Translations under genes and position numbers: made by a program
The notes under the pieces: model-generated
Databases searched by the model: none
Seen by the model: only the letters and a program-made list of their open reading frames with translations
What the model was told of the DNA's origin: nothing
Shown here: positions 33,521-45,010 of the stretch, piece by piece
Layout: each line of letters starts with the position of its first letter
How positions within the stretch are numbered: the stretch's first letter is position 1
Assembly: GCF_042453785.1 (NCBI RefSeq)
Contig: NC_091669.1
Span: 15,173,001-15,237,000 of the forward strand
Source of the DNA: Malus domestica
Taxonomy: Eukaryota; Streptophyta; Magnoliopsida; Rosales; Rosaceae
DNA length: 64,000 bases
Direction of reading: 5' to 3'

Positions 33521-35858
33521 TGACACACCCCGACTGAGATCAAGGCATGTTGGCCGTCACGTGAGAGTGACGTAGCCATGTGCACAGTGTGGAAGCAATA
33601 ATGATAAGAATTATACGAATAATTAAAAACCAAATTACTAGAGTGCACTACTAAACAAGGAGTGATAGGAGTTAGTTACAACAGTAAACACTCCTATTTG
33701 GAGCATAAAAGTCTAGGTGCAGTCCAGTAGGACAAGTACTAGTTATACAGTACCAGGAATGCCTTACTATTATTTAGATAAGTCAGAACTGCCGACGTCC
33801 TCGATCCACCAACAACAAGCTTACTTAAAACCTGGAGGGGCGCAAAACAGAAAACGTGAGTGGGCAAAAACAAATGTTTTACAAAACCATTTCATTTATC
33901 AATATATCTAACCCCTCGCTGTAAAACATGTATAATTTTTCCCATAATCAATATATAAGCATATATATAATCATATCAATTCAATTCATGCTTCACATAA
34001 TCATATTCAAATGTATGCCATGCCAAGATATAACAGAGTAAGCAATTCAGGTAAGAATAAATTCATAGAAATATGATATGTTAGCTGGAACCCTTGTGGT
34101 AGTCTATACGGCTGAATTCATAGCTCAAAAGTCAATCTAGCCGGAGTCACTACAATGACGTATACGGCAATATACTGCACATAAGTCGGAACCACTAAAA
34201 AGGGGTCTGTACGACAAGATTGGGTGTAATATAATTATGCTCAATTTTACTCTCTCATAATAGCCGGGCGATAAATCGCTAGTCACCTACGAGTCGGAAC
34301 CATAAATAAGGTCTGTACAACAAGACTATGCACTTAAGTTGGATCCAATATGAGCATATAGTATGAGAGGTGACGTAAATAAACAGGCATGTACTTCATA
34401 TCTTTGACTAAATTACAATCACCCTAGGTGCAGTTTTATGAGCTCAACATTATTCAATCACATACCACATCATCGATGATTCATATAACCAAACATAACT
34501 TACCTGAACTTACCTGTGCCTCCACAGCACTACATATATATATATATAAGATATCACACACCAATTCATACACGAAACATAATTGTATATGCATGGCATT
34601 TATGGCATATTATCATTTAAACATATTTTTCTGGGAAAATATCAAGTATATAAATATATACTGAAAACCAAAAGCCCACTCACTGGTATGTCGAAGGGTC
34701 GTAGCCCCCGAGTCGCCCGTGGATATGCTCGTCCTCGGGATAAGCCTCACTTATATGCGAATTAACTATAAAAACATTATTTTAAAGCACATAGGCAAAA
34801 ACTAGCTAATAACGTCTCATACAATGCTCAATTTAGGTATATGAATATACCACAGTGACCTACACAATCTCAGGATCATCCCCAAATTTTCAAAATAATT
34901 TTCTAACCCCACACGCACAGCCACGTGCCGGCCAAGGCACGGTAATACGTTCCGCCACACGCAGGGGATCCTGACGGATTTTACAAACGGCGTTAGGAAT
35001 ATTCCTCAGAATATTCCATTAAATCCTAACGGTAACCGTCAATCCTAACTGACGACGTCAGAATATTCTGTCCAACCTGACGAAATATTCTATCTTCAAA
35101 ATATTCTGTCTTCGTCTCCGGCGAGTCGCCGGAAAGCTGGGAAAAATTTCTAATCGTCTATTCTTATGCATTTTTCAACCATTTTCTTCAAAATTTGAAC
35201 CAAATGAAAGCTTAGAGTGAGAAGAATGGTGTTATACCTATTTGAAGCTTCAAATCTCACAAAATCACGTCAGGAAGCTTCGCAATTCCAACCAAACCTA
35301 TAACTATTTGTTTCTCACGATCCCGATGTCCAAATTCTTCAAATGAATTACCCCGAGACTCGTGAGGACCTCTTTAAGCTTCCTATGAGCTTAGATTCCC
35401 CTAAAACACAAGGTTTTACATGAGTATGAACAATGCATGAAAATTGGGTTATGGGTTCACGAGTTTTTCGAAGGATTCTTTACCTGAAATGGGTACCAAT
35501 CAAATCATAGCACCACGAGGAACACAATGGTGCACTCAAAACCTTCGATCTGTGAAGTTTGAGGTGATTTTGGTGCTTGTTCGTACATATAGCAAAGAGA
35601 GAGAGAGAAACCGAGAGAGAGAGAGTACGGGAGTGAGAGAGAGAAGGTGATGTGGTTGTGTGTGTGGTCCTATCTGCACACCCATCAATCAAACCAATTA
35701 TTTTCCTTACTTGCAATTGGGTCCAACATTCCAGGGCTCATCAAATTGGTCCTTAAACCAAAACTTAGTCACACAACACCACCAACGCTCAAGGGAAATT
35801 CCGTCTTTTCACATCATCGTGAATAAAATAATGTACATCTCCGGGACGGGCTGTGACA
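33521..35858 (-). mobile_element. Gypsy-type solo LTR inserted in the viral capsid region
   Basis: Complemented, it starts TGTCACAGCCCGTCC and ends GGGGTGTGTCA. TATAA flanks both sides (33516-33520 and 35859-35863), a perfect 5-bp duplication. The 2,338-bp interior has no retrotransposon domains, so this is a solo LTR left by LTR-LTR recombination. A GAGAGA tract is at 35597-35645. Size and style resemble the LTRs of the element at 45011-53866, but the sequences were not seen to match over length. Confidence 0.9.
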
Positions 35859-35863
35859 TATAA

Positions 35864-36190
35864 ACCATATAAACAACATAAGAATTTTAGCATAAGACCT
35901 TCAAGAACATATAGAAAGAGAAAATATATTCCAAAACAATTTAGGAAAAGAAGTGGCAGACCTTGGATTAGAAAAATAAAGCACCAAAAGATAAGAGTAG
36001 TTGTAAATGTCATTTATATGGAAAAGTTGGACACATTAGACCTAAATGTCCAAAATTAGGTAAACAGTCGAGAGAAAAAGTACATTTGATGGAGTTGTTT
36101 AAGTAAGAAAAGGATGAGGATATACAATCAATACATAGTTTAGATGATTTAAGTGATAATGAGAGTATTTATAGTATAGAAATTATAAAT
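35864..36190 (+). pseudogene. Viral capsid C-terminus with zinc knuckle (broken)
   Basis: The viral reading resumes directly after the solo LTR. A basic Arg/Lys-rich stretch leads to a C-x-C-H...G-K-x-G-H...C pattern at 36002-36049, a retroviral-type nucleocapsid zinc knuckle as found in the caulimovirid coat protein. The first Cys pair is spaced C-x-C in this reading, shorter than the usual C-x2-C. Confidence 0.65.
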
Positions 36191-36853
36191 ATGATATATT
36201 CAGAATCGGAAGATTCAAGTAGTTCAAATAATGATTTTGAAGAATATATGTGTGCATTCATAGAAGAACAACATGAAGAAGAATATAAATATATAAATTT
36301 AGGTTGGCCAGAAAAATGTCATAAGTGTTGCAAGTTAGTTGCAAATAAATATTATAATACATATTCAATATTGTGTGAAAAGTGTTATAGTAATAGGTTA
36401 TTAGAAATTAATTTAGTAGAATCACAAGAAAGTACTAAAATATTAGGAAATATTGTTTATAATATAGAAAAGCAAAAAAATAGTTCTTTAATTACCATAA
36501 ATTGTGAAATAAAAATAGCAAAAGAACACAAAATACAAACAACTATGATAGATACAAGAAGCACAAAGAGTGTCATAAGAGAAGAGTTAGTATTAGAAAA
36601 CTATAGACAAAAATGAGCAAAACTAGTGAGAATAACACAGTTTGATGAGATACCAGTTTATTTAACGCATTGTATTAATAATGAGTCTATTAAAGTAGAA
36701 AAACAATACTTTAATTTACCACTAACATTTGTTTCACCAGTAGGATCATACCCATTCATTTTAGGTTTAAACTTTTTGAAAAGTTTACAAGGATTTTTAT
36801 TTATGAATCCTAACATAACATTTTTCAAAAGAGGTATCACAATAACTGATTAA
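36191..36853 (+). pseudogene. Viral Cys-rich linker and aspartic protease (broken)
   Basis: The frame 36191-36616 carries two CxxC pairs (around 36317 and 36371), then a retropepsin-like domain with the catalytic triplet region at 36551-36559. The expected Asp-Thr-Gly reads Asp-Thr-Arg (AGA in place of a Gly codon), so the site is dead. A stop follows at 36615, and the C-terminal half of the protease continues in 36626-36853 with PFILGLNFL. Confidence 0.7.
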
Positions 36854-38460
36854 AATAATACTGTAGAAGCATACAAAAGTATAAGTATATAAGAGTCTAG
36901 GGGCCAAGATAGTTATTATTTAGAAAACTCAAAAGAAAATGATGAGCTTAATAATATAGAAGAGTTTGATGAAGAAATATTTGAACATGAATATCCGATT
37001 TTAGAAGAAGGAAACCGTAAAGAAATATTACAATTAGATAGACCAAAGAGTTTAGAAGAATAATTACAATTAGTAGAACAAACTAGAATCATAGGAGAAG
37101 ACCCATAATTACATTGGAGTAAAAACACAATATTAGCAAAATTAGATATAATTAACCTAGATTTAACCATAAAGACAACTGATATGCCTTGTAGTTTATT
37201 AGATAAACAAAAGTTTGAGCAGCAAATAAAAGAGTTGTTAAATTTAAAAGTAATTAGACCCTCTAAATCTAGACATAGATCAGCAACATTTATTGTAAGA
37301 AAACATGCAGAGCTAAAAAGAGGTAATGCTAGAATAGTTTATAATCACAATAGATTAAATGATAATACATATGAAGATAGTTATAAGTTGCCAAATAAGG
37401 ATGAGCTTATAAATAAAAATCAAGAGAGTAAATATTTTAGCAAATTGGATTGTAAATCAGGATTATACAATTAGCAGAAGAATCAATTGAGTGGACAACT
37501 TTTACTTGTCCAGAATGACATTTTTAGTAGCTTGTTATGTCATTTAGACTTAAAAATGCTCCATCGATCTTTCAAAGAAAGATGGACCAAATTTTCAAGA
37601 AGTATGAAAATTTTTGTAGTGTTTATGTAGATGATATTTTAGTACATAGTAAAAATAGAAATGAACATAGGAAGCACTTAGAGATAGTTTTACAAGAACT
37701 TATTAATAATGGAATTGTGATTAGCAAAAATAAAATAGCATTAGAAAAGCAAGATATATAATTTTTAGGAATGCATATCAAGTCATGTACAATACAATTA
37801 TAAGATCATATAGCTAAAAAAGTCTTAAAATTTCCAGATAAGTTAGAAGATAAAAAACAGTTACAAGTATTTTTAGGATTGTTAAATTATGTAAGAAATT
37901 TTATCCCTAATTTAGGAAGAAAAATAGTAGTATTACATAGTAAAACTAGCAAAACAGGACAAAAATATTTTAATAGTGAAGATATTAAATTAGTTCAAAA
38001 TATAAAGGAAGAAATTACCCAACTTAAGCCATTAACATTACCATTAGATGATAGTTACAAAATAGTTGAAACATATGCTTCATCATTAGGATGAGCATGT
38101 ATACTATATCATAAAAAGCATAAGGAGTCAACAAAGTCTAACGAACAAGTTTGTAGATATTCATCAAGAAAATTTAGTGATGTACAATCAAGATTACCAT
38201 CAACAGATTTAGAAATTTTAGGAATAATTAACTCACGTGAAGCATTCTCTTTATTTTTACATAATGAAGTATTTGTGATTAGAACAGATTGTCAAAATAT
38301 AGTTTCTCATTATAACAAGATACATGTTAATAAACAGGCAGCCCGAATATGGGTTAATTTTATTGATTCAATCACATGAAATGATTTTAAACCAATTTTT
38401 GAACATATAAAAGATAATGACAAGACATTAGTTGATATCTTATCAAGATTAATTCGTTGA
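36854..38460 (+). pseudogene. Viral reverse transcriptase and RNase H (broken)
   Basis: After an acidic linker (36854-37170) comes a caulimovirid-type reverse transcriptase: VIRPSKSRHRS near 37245, KLDCKSG near 37445, the YVDD active site at 37624-37635 and FLGLLNYVRNFIPNLG near 37870. RNase H follows, with its first Asp region near 38060-38090 and ending near 38458. In-frame stops are at about 37474, 37518, 37761, 37801, 38093 and 38379. The domain order, with no integrase after RNase H and no LTR, separates it from Ty3/Gypsy elements. Confidence 0.85.
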
Positions 38461-40074
38461 ACAAGAATGGAATATCATGGACCATCAACCTCAAATAGCA
38501 CAAGACTACAAGGTAAAAGAGCACATTTCAATAGCATAATGATGCACCATGGACCTTCATCATTCAATGGATTCCAAAATAGCATAAGCAGACCAGCATC
38601 ACCACCAGTACCCACTTTCAACTTTAATGACACTCTTGTTGAATGAATCAGAAATCCAACTCTGAGGTATAGGCCAAGGTACCAAAACTCTTTGATAGGT
38701 AACAAGTTCTCTTAGATAATTTTTGGAATATCCAAATCAAACAGCCAAACATGAGGCTAGGTTAAGAAAAAATAATTAGGGCCTTAAAACAAAAGTTTGA
38801 TAGCTTTAATTTTAATTTCCATCAAAGTCAGCATCATATTCATTCTCTTGAGCACAACATTTAAGTCATTTCTAGAGACCATGAGTCATTACTTAGTAAG
38901 TTTACCAAAATGAACCAAGAACTCCAATATCTTATAATGCAGTAAAAGGCAAGTGACACCTTGAAAAGAGAATTGAAAATAGGTTTGGAAATTGATCAAC
39001 ATAAGAATAAAGAAAAAAAGAAGTTATTGAACCCATAGAATAAGAGGCTAATAAGCCCATAGAAGAGATTAAGATTGAGCTCTTAGAAGAAGACATTGAA
39101 ATGGAGCAACATCAAAATAATGAGCAGCATCAGCATCTGAGTGACAAAATAAAAAAAGAAAGATATGAAAGTTTTCTTGGGAATATATCTTTAGACTTAA
39201 TAATAGATGATATCCTATTATAAGAAATTTCAAAAGCAAAATTAAGAATAAAGTCACCAGATATGCAAAATGAGATTCTGAACAGAGCATCATAGTCCAT
39301 GAAAGAGTTACAATTACAATTACAATGTTCTTTGTATCAGTCCATCTTTGATCTAAAACCAGGGATGAATATTATTATAAAGATGTATCCACCATGTCTT
39401 TGTGATAGTACAGAGAGTTGTATTTATAAACCAGAAGTTAGCATAGTTGTGGTCAATATTAACATTAGAGATTTTAGACCATGACATTTTAGTTATGAGT
39501 ATAAAAAAAAAAACATAATGTAGTAGAAGTTACCCCATCCTTACTATTAGAGTTTGGCTATCTTGATAAAATCTTTATTAACCATATTTCCCAACTAGAA
39601 TCATTTCCTGAAAAACTTATAAAAGTAGTAGAAGATTATCTAGAACAGTGGAAAGAAATTTGCATAAGTTTTATCAGTAGTCCTCCAGATTGGTATGCAC
39701 ATATGCATAAGGAGAAAGCTAGGTATATAGCCATGATTAATGAAGAGTTATTTAGACTATCCTCTATCTCCCCACACATGTGGACTTCTTCATACAAAAA
39801 AATTCTAAGATTTTGAGGGATCCAAATGCTAGTCTTAGATGAGTTTGAAGATTTAACAGAAAAAGAAGAAATGTATATTTACAGTAAGACAAGAATCAGT
39901 CATCAGCCCTACTGGAAGCCTCAAAATTTCAAAGGAGAAACAACATATATGTATTACAAGGTAAAAGAATATAGAAAAAGAGATGGAGAGCTAGTAGAAG
40001 GCAATGAACAATATTGGAACAATTTGACAGAAGAAGAGCTGCATAACATCAACAACATGATGGAAGCATGAAGA
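38461..40074 (+). pseudogene. Viral region after RNase H, possible extra frame (broken)
   Basis: A-rich, mostly coding-like sequence of about 1.6 kb with stops. The last part, about 39540-40071, stays open except for a stop near 39815 and is acidic and Tyr/Trp-rich. A frame after RNase H is found in tungro-type and some endogenous caulimovirids, but I cannot identify this one. No motif was recognised. Confidence 0.45.
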
Positions 40075-40290
40075 ACTGGCAGCAAATTAGTATAAGTTAA
40101 ATAGCATCATGCAAAATAATGTATTTTAATCAGACAGAAATGTCAACATCAATGTGGATCCTGCTACAATAATAAAATAATGGCATAAGAGTAAATAAAG
40201 AAAAGAGCTTGACCCACTATAGACTTTTTATACACAAAATATCCTTTTGATTAAGAATGAATAGTGGAAAGCCCTTTTTATTAAGACTCC
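40075..40290 (+). other. Right part of the viral intergenic region
   Basis: A non-coding A+T-rich tail of the insertion lies between the last viral frame and the duplicated TACTTAAAA. Because the left end starts with promoter-like DNA, the circular viral genome seems to have been opened inside its intergenic region. Confidence 0.5.
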
Positions 40291-40736
40291 TACTTAAAAC
40301 CCATAAATACTTCTAGTTGAATCTGTCAACGCTGAGCTTTTAACCCTCTTAAAAACAATGTCAAACATGTCCTAAGCTTAACTTGTTAATCAACTCAGTC
40401 ACTGAATCCACGATGTCACCGTTTATCTCTGTCCAGTGTGAATTCAAGAGCCACTAAGCTAATGTGTTGCACATGGGCAAGCTATGCAAAAACTAATGAC
40501 ATTCTCAACAGCTTTTGGTTGTCGATGTCAATCTTAATTTGGACTGATACGGCTGTGCAACAAGAAATTTAAGTTAAATTTATATACTTACTTTCTGCAC
40601 AAAACAAACATAACGGTACCTAGATTCACACTATCTATAGATATGATCAATAGGCAAAATTGATGTGCTTTGTAATCAGATTAGAGGTAAGTCATCTTAT
40701 TAATTTATAACACGAAAAATGTTTTAAGTCTAGTCT

Positions 40737-41485
40737 AGAGGTGGCGTTGGGGGGGAGCGAAAGATGCAATCGCACATGACCTCCAAAATTTTTTGGTATC
40801 TTATATTTATATATAACAATGTTATATATTAAAAAAAATACTTTTATTAGCACTTTAAAATCTTACAGTGCACTTGTCACTTAGTATTACGATCTAGTGG
40901 TAGTTCTCTTCACTGGTAAGTGAGATGTCTTAGGTTCGATTCTCACCAAAGGTGAATTTGAATCACATGATTGTTAGCCCATTATGAGGCTTAGCCCGCT
41001 CCCCCACCCCTTTAGTGTAGTAATATCGTTTGTTAAAAAAAAAAAAAATATCTTATAGTGCATTTTTATAAGTTTAATTTTTTTTCTTTCTAAATATAAA
41101 AATTTGGAGTATATAATGATATATTAGGAGTGCCAATAACAACACCTTAAAAACGATTTTCTTTTCAATTTTATTATATAATAATGCTATAGATTGAAGT
41201 GAAACATTAAAGTTAGAGTTTTTGAAGGCTTTTTTTCTTTATTTGGTTGCTTAAGTTGAACTGATTTTGATTATTTAGTGAAGGTTAAGTTTGTAACTCT
41301 TTTTACTTATTTAATGACACTTGTAAACTTACAATCAATGAGTCCTTACTGTTGTTTTGATTTAAGTTATTATTTTCTAGTACCAATATATTGTCCTACT
41401 TAATAATAATAAAAAAAAACTATCTTAAAAATGGGTCATTTTATAAATTTCGCACATAATCCTTAAAATCTCAAAGACAGCCCTG
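40737..41485. mobile_element. Non-autonomous DNA transposon with perfect 9-bp target duplication
   Basis: GTCTAGTCT flanks both sides (40728-40736 and 41486-41494), and copy C has this site only once (59365-59373). The ends start AGAGGTGGC and, complemented, CAGGGCTGTC. A palindromic MITE (40838-41150) is nested inside, and that MITE contains a SINE (40873-41048). A relative in opposite orientation is at 1172-1635. The 9-bp duplication suggests a Mutator-like mover. Confidence 0.8.
40873..41048 (+). mobile_element. tRNA-derived SINE
   Basis: A box A-like GATCTAGTGGTAG and box B GGTTCGATTCTC at RNA-polymerase-III spacing, an A-run at the 3' end (41034-41048), and near-identical flanks TCTTACAGTGCA (40861-40872) and TCTTATAGTGCA (41051-41062) define a SINE insertion. 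The same SINE starts at about 63905, and an inverted 3' fragment is at 59216-59295. Confidence 0.82.
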
Positions 41486-41933
41486 GTCTAGTCTCGTACG
41501 TGGTAGTGTAACTGATTTCCAGTCGTGAATGCATGCACTCATCGTTTAGCATTTGTGGCACCTATCTGTCTGCATGATCTCAAGTTGAATTAGTGCACAA
41601 TTAATATAATTTTTTAGCTCATGACTCAAGCTTAAGACTAGTGTACACGAATTGTGTTTGACTTGACGACAGGCTTGGTTCTTGAGTTGAAAAATGAGAA
41701 GACTCCCATGACATGCAAAAACACCAAAGTCCTTGAATTTGATAGGATCAAACTCACGATGACAACAACTATTGATACTTATCTTGTGAAAATACAGAAT
41801 GTCAATTTCATCAGATATTGGAAATATTTTATTTGCACTGAATTTGTGCACTACAATATTCCACCTTCAACTTTTGCTAGCGGAGTAAAAATCAACCCAA
41901 AATTTTCTCATACTTTGGTCGCATATATATATA

Positions 41934-43440
41934 TGAGTAGATTTTATATTATATATTTTACCCTTTTCTTAGTATATTTTGGTTAATATTTTGGAAGAAT
42001 TTTGATACTTTGAATTGTATTTTCAATATAGGACTTTCGACTTCCTCTGGCGTAAAGCATGACCAAATGGACGAATTTTGGAGTAATTCCAGTTGGAGGA
42101 CGTTCGTGAGTTACTTATCTTGATCGTATCAAAATTTGGGATTTTTCCACTAAGCGGTTATTTTCTGGTGATGGAATAAAGAAGTAATGCACAGTGCTGG
42201 AAAATGACGTTTTTGGGCTTAAATTGTGTTTTTTGAGCCCGAAATGACCTCTGATGGGTTCGTGGCCTTCTGGAGAAATATTCAGAATATTCCAAACATT
42301 AAATCCAGCTATATTCGGCCAGTTTTGGAGCAGCTTATGGGTCCAAAACGTGGCTGTTCAGATTTTAGGCGAATTTTACCATTTAATTTAGGATTATGTT
42401 TCCTATTTTATTTGATTCTTATTATTAGTTTCCTAGTGGGAATAAAGGACCTGTTTTTAGGGTTTTTGTGGGGGCTTAGCAGATATATTGCTTAGCCGTC
42501 TACAAGTTTTGACTACGCTTGTTTTTATGAAACTTTGGAAACAGAAAGAATTGCGAGGGTTCTTGAAGATTTTCTACTTGGAGGTGTTTTTATTCTTATT
42601 CATTTTAATGATATTTCCTTTGATTTTTATAATGAGTATACGTAACTAATTCTTTTGCTAGGGTTAGGCCATGAACCTTAGCAAGAATATGTAGTTTTAT
42701 TAATTTGCTTATGAACGGATGCATGCTTGCTTTGAATTATTAATGTTTGCGGTTAAGACTATCTATATATTTTAATGATTGATCACCATTAGGGAATTTA
42801 GACAAGTAATTTGATGCAATTTTTGTTGGAACATCACCCTGAAATTGAGAAGGGCTTCTTATGATTAGTAATTGTAAGTTCACTTAAGGCGAACATCACG
42901 CTCTTAAGGGTTACATGGTTTTTCAAAGGGTTTTCACGAAGTTTAGTGAGTCTTGCTTGTTTATATTTGATTTGAACATCACAAACGGATTGCATGCTAA
43001 ATATACGTTTTTGCTTGAATATCACAAGGAAAATATGCATTAGGAAAACCTAACCTTCAAAGCATGGATGTGGAAATTCATAAGTAATTGATAGAATTAC
43101 ATAGGATTGTGACGGTAACGGCTAAACCCTAGTCTTTCCCTAAATTGATTTTCATAAAAACAAACAAAAAACGTTTTTATTTTTTTCTGTTTGCTACCTT
43201 TATTTTCTAACTTCTAGGTTTCTTTAACTGTTAATTCAATATTTTCAAACTCAAACATCTCAAATCTTTGATAAAAATCTGTTTTAATGGTTAATTAAGA
43301 GTTGATTTAATTACGAATTAGTCAAACAATCTTTGGGGACAAAAACCTTGCATAAGCAATTATACTACAATTACCTTGTATTCTTGCAAGTATTTTCAGT
43401 GATTTTAACCCTCTTGCGCAGGTATAAAAAAATCCTATCA
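41934..43440. mobile_element. Solo LTR in a TA microsatellite
   Basis: It begins TGAGTAGATTTTATATT and ends AAAATCCTATCA, with TG...CA ends, between two TA runs. Copy C (59800-59815) has a single TA run without it, so the 1,507-bp block is an insertion. The target duplication cannot be fixed inside the microsatellite. The internal frames are not recognisable. Confidence 0.75.
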
Positions 43441-43745
43441 TATATATATATATATATAATATATATTATTTTTCACTATATAAGAGTAATGTTAGGGATA
43501 ACACATTTTTGTACCACATTTGACAAAAAAGGCATATAACGAACATATAATAAGATAAACTCATAAATTGACATAACACATATACATCACATGTCATACC
43601 AGGTGGTACGATAGTGCATACAAAATTGTGGTCACTATCGTATTTTTTTTTTCATTACAAAAAAGTTTAGGGGGAGGGGAAGCGACCCCATCTCAGGACC
43701 AGCACATACCACAAGTCTCTTAAAACTTAGGCCATGTTCAAAAGA
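43441..43745 (+). repeat. Copy B flank, continuation after the solo LTR
   Basis: TTTTTCACTATATAAGAGTA and the following 250 bp match 59810-60070 of copy C. The match ends near 43740/60070, which marks the right end of the duplicated block. It includes a MITE-like stretch with ACACATTTTTGTACCACA. Confidence 0.8.
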
Positions 43746-43912
43746 AGGGCTAAACACAATCCCTTCAATAATTTATTAGTTTTAGAGATTGTCATTAAAA
43801 TTCATAATTTCTTTGACCTATCTGCATAATCATTGATGACCAAATGGCCCTTGTTTTGTCAACAAAACTAACAAGAAAAACACTCGATAAACTATTGCTC
43901 AATAAAAAAGAG

Positions 43913-44745
43913 AGACTTTGAATGCGGTCCATAACTATCAATGTTTTTTTACTGAAACCTTGTTGGTTTTCAATTTTTGGTCGAAGTCGTTGACATTAAT
44001 GTAATAATATATTTCCATATATGTTACTATTTTTTTTAAATGGGTCATTTTGGTTCTAGTCCCTAATCAATTTAATTGTTAGACTGAAACCTTATTTATT
44101 TAAATATTTTGATCGAGGTCCTTAACATCATTTAAGAGATTTAACTCATGCTTTTATACATTTAATGTCCCACAAATTATGAAATGTAAAAAAATTCAAA
44201 TAATATTTTTAAAATATAATAAATACTTGAAAATAAATATTAGAGTAATATTGTTCTTCACAAAATTATAGCAAGAAAATAATGTACTCACATAATTATT
44301 AACATATTTTAAAAAATAACTGATGATATATTTTAAAACATAAATTAAATACATATAATTAGCAGGTTACATTTAGCAAAATTAAAAAGGGTACAAATAA
44401 AAACAAATATGGTTACAAATACAAATAAAATTTTAAAGCATATGAGCACAAAAAGAAATTAATATATGGGTGCAAATTAAAACTGAAATGAAAATTCATA
44501 CAAATTAAAAAAGGGTTACAAATTAAAAATGGGTACAAACTAAAAATAAAAAATATATGATAAAAAATTTAGCCATAAATATAAATATACCAAATGTAAC
44601 ATTTTTTAACACTAAATGAAAATATTTAGAAATAAAAAATATTTTATTATTGAAATAATTAATGACGTTTATTTATACCGAAGGACCTTGATAAAAATTT
44701 GAAAATGACTAAGGTTTTAATTAATGGAGTAGTAAAAAGATGGAT
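43913..44745. mobile_element. Candidate long-inverted-repeat element
   Basis: The left stretch (about 43935-44000, with ACTGAAACCTTG and TTGACATTAATG) and the complement of the right stretch (about 44650-44735) show imperfect inverted similarity. The interior is very A+T-rich with repeated GGGTACAAATTAAAA-like words (44390-44540). No target duplication was found, so the borders are approximate. Confidence 0.4.
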
Positions 44746-44821
44746 GAGAACCTAATTTCTCATTTTCAAATTAAAAATTGAAATTTGTAGTTGTTTATAT
44801 TAATGAGATTTTCAAATAAGA

Positions 44822-44918
44822 AAATTGTTATTAGCACTCTAAACTTTTTATAAGCAGAAAAAAAATACACTTGTGAGAAGTGTATAATGATATTTTTGGA
44901 GTGCTAATAATAGCTCTC
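44822..44918. mobile_element. Small palindromic MITE, family member 4
   Basis: ATTGTTATTAGCACTCT and, after a short loop, the complement ending in GAGTGCTAATAATAGC. Same family as 26283-26405 and 51790-51907, with one arm shortened. Confidence 0.65.
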
Positions 44919-45010
44919 TTCAGTAAAAATTTTAAAGTATAAAGTATAATTTGTGAATTGAAAATATTATAAATTATACTCTCCAATATATATATATGTG
45001 TGTGTGTGTG

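Larger units (their letters stand above)
26935..40290 (+). mobile_element. Endogenous caulimovirid (pararetrovirus) insertion, decayed, with nested elements
   Basis: The 13,356-bp block is flanked by TACTTAAAA (26926-26934 and 40291-40299). The paralogue at 58897-58905 has one such site and no insertion. Inside, in viral transcript order, are a promoter with TATA box and polyadenylation signal, a tRNA-Met primer site, two small frames, a movement-protein-like stretch, a capsid-like stretch with a zinc knuckle, aspartic protease, reverse transcriptase, RNase H and a further frame. All coding parts are broken by stops and frameshifts. There are no LTRs and no integrase, as expected for Caulimoviridae. 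Removing the nested MITE, L1, Cassandra and solo LTR leaves about 8.6 kb, close to a full caulimovirid genome. Gene order resembles badna/tungro-like viruses; the genus is not assigned. The block is A-rich on the coding strand, unlike its flanks. Confidence 0.88.
40291..41933 (+). repeat. Copy B flank, right of the viral insertion
   Basis: 40300-40580 and 41486-41930 match copy C (58900-59180 and 59370-59800), for example CACGATGTCACC near 40410 and GACTTGACGACAGGCTTGG near 41660. Differences are small and scattered. The block is interrupted by the DNA transposon at 40737-41485. Confidence 0.85.

Noticed and set aside
37180..38460. Reverse transcriptase as part of a Ty3/Gypsy element
   Set aside because: There is no integrase after RNase H and no LTR pair. 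A movement-protein-like stretch, early polyadenylation signal and zinc-knuckle capsid part precede it, all of which fit Caulimoviridae.
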